A stretch of 7,923 nt of DNA, taken from Rhodospirillales bacterium. GTDB taxonomy: Bacteria; Pseudomonadota; Alphaproteobacteria; ATCC43930; CGMCC-115725. This document shows positions 7,213 through 7,923 of the stretch, in pieces. The translations under genes were made by a program, and so were the position numbers. How positions within the stretch are numbered: the first letter of the stretch is position 1; every line of letters starts with the position of its first letter. The stretch lies in contig JAATGI010000310.1 of NCBI GenBank assembly GCA_015654725.1, positions 1 to 7,923 on the forward strand. The letters are read 5' to 3'. Under the pieces are notes generated by a model. The model ran no database searches and was not told the DNA's origin. It saw nothing but the letters and a program-made list of their open reading frames with translations.

Positions 7213-7632
7213 TTCGGCTTCTTCGGTCTCTTGAGCGGTCTGTTTCGGGCCGGAATCCTGACCCTTGGCGTCGGGGTCGCGATCGACCAGTTCGATGATC
7301 GCCATCGCCGCGTTGTCGCCGTAGCGAAAGCCCGCCTTGAAGATCCGGGTATAGCCGCCGGCGCGGTTGGCATAGCGCTCGGCCAGCGTAGTCAATACCT
7401 TGTCGGCGATCTTGGCGTCTTGCAAATCGGCGATGAGGCGGCGACGCGACGCGAGGCCGCCGCGCTTGCCGAGCGTGATGAGCCGCTCCACCACCGGCCG
7501 CAAATCCTTGGCCTTTGGCAGCGTGGTGGTGATCTGCTCATGCTTCAACAGCGCATGGGCAAGATTGTCGAACATCGCCTTGCGATGGGCCGACTTGCGG
7601 CTGAAGCTGCGGCCGTTGATACCGTGACGCAT
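7201..7632 (-). CDS. rplQ: 50S ribosomal protein L17
   Basis: The 143-residue product is bL17, a protein of the large ribosomal subunit near the exit-tunnel side. The N-terminus MRHGINGRSFSRKSAHRKAMFDNLAHALLKHEQITTTLPKAKDLRPVVERLITLGKRG is almost diagnostic, and TRIFKAGFRYGDNAAMAIIELVDR (about 95-118) is the conserved C-terminal core. After residue 118 comes a poorly conserved tail rich in Asp, Glu, Gln and Ala, common in alphaproteobacteria. It follows rpoA by 21 bp with a GGGGA-type ribosome-binding site, the standard end of the ribosomal alpha operon. Expression is expected to follow the operon's growth-rate control. Confidence 0.97.
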   Translation of the reverse strand: MRHGINGRSFSRKSAHRKAMFDNLAHALLKHEQITTTLPKAKDLRPVVERLITLGKRGGLASRRRLIADLQDAKIADKVLTTLAERYANRAGGYTRIFKAGFRYGDNAAMAIIELVDRDPDAKGQDSGPKQTAQETEEAEAAA

Positions 7633-7653
7633 GACCCGATCCCCTGCCTTCGC

Positions 7654-7923
7654 TCAATACGGTTCCTCGAGGCGCTTCGCCAGCTCCTCGATATTCTCGG
7701 GCGGCCAGTTTGGAATCTCCATGCCGAGATGAAGCCCCATCTGGGTCAGCACTTCCTTGATCTCGTTCAAGGATTTGCGGCCGAAATTCGGCGTCCGCAG
7801 CATTTCCGTCTCGGTCTTCTGCACCAGATCGCCGATATAGACGATGTTGTCGTTCTTGAGGCAATTGGCCGAGCGCACCGAGAGTTCGAGCTCGTCAACC
7901 TTGCGCAGCAGGTTCTTGTTGAA
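7654..7923 (-). CDS. rpoA: RNA polymerase alpha subunit, C-terminal part
   Basis: The 3' 90 codons (89 residues and a TGA at 7656-7654) of rpoA are present; the gene continues past the right edge. This is the alpha C-terminal domain, which binds UP elements and contacts activators. It reads FNKNLLRKVDELELSVRSANCLKNDNIVYIGDL at the edge, with the Arg of SVRSANCL corresponding to the DNA-contacting Arg265 of E. coli alpha, then TPNFGRKSLNEIKEVL of the helix-hairpin-helix fold, and the tail MEIPNWPPENIEELAKRLEEPY. The tail resembles that of Rhodospirillales and related alphaproteobacteria. The amino-terminal assembly domain is outside the window. Confidence 0.97.
   Translation of the reverse strand, partial: FNKNLLRKVDELELSVRSANCLKNDNIVYIGDLVQKTETEMLRTPNFGRKSLNEIKEVLTQMGLHLGMEIPNWPPENIEELAKRLEEPY

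Overview
The window looks like a piece of chromosome from a GC-rich alphaproteobacterium, most likely Rhodospirillales-like. The evidence is the alphaproteobacterial style of the RpoA tail (ending in ...LAKRLEEPY), the L17 protein with an acidic, Ala/Glu-rich tail, the catabolic propionyl-CoA carboxylase pair, the iron-sulfur type of assimilatory CysH, and AT-rich intergenic islands in otherwise GC-rich DNA. Placement below class is an inference from a few protein tails.

Layout. The left part (1-2452, + strand) is a metabolic unit: the end of pccB, complete pccA and a small acylphosphatase, closely packed. After an AT-rich promoter region, a second + strand unit (2542-4133) encodes a long YeiH-type putative sulfate exporter whose stop overlaps the start of a 69-residue four-cysteine protein. 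A 241-bp AT-rich gap with a palindrome leads to a membrane-bound sterol desaturase/fatty acid hydroxylase family protein (4375-5211, +). It converges on cysH (5236-5955, -), which encodes an adenylylsulfate/PAPS reductase with the 4Fe-4S cysteine set and a TTG start. Upstream of cysH, on the same strand, is an aldo/keto reductase (6065-7048). The right edge is the end of the ribosomal alpha operon on the - strand: rpoA (3' part) followed by rplQ.

The most interesting signal is regulatory. The promoter regions of the exporter gene (2449-2507, +) and of cysH (6068-6010, -) share a 59-bp architecture: ATAATACAA, 24 bases, TTGACAT, 14 bases, ATAGG. The spacings are identical and 39 of 59 positions match by direct comparison. 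In the cysH copy the 9-mer is half of a perfect inverted repeat just upstream of the -35, and a second perfect palindrome lies over the spacer and -10. This suggests that sulfate reduction and export of a sulfur oxyanion are under common control, which would make the exporter, the small Cys-rich protein and cysH parts of one sulfur regulon although they are about 3.5 kb apart and on opposite strands. The regulator is not in the window.

Otherwise the genes are ordinary housekeeping and metabolic genes. I see no mobile element, CRISPR array, tRNA, rRNA or defence system.
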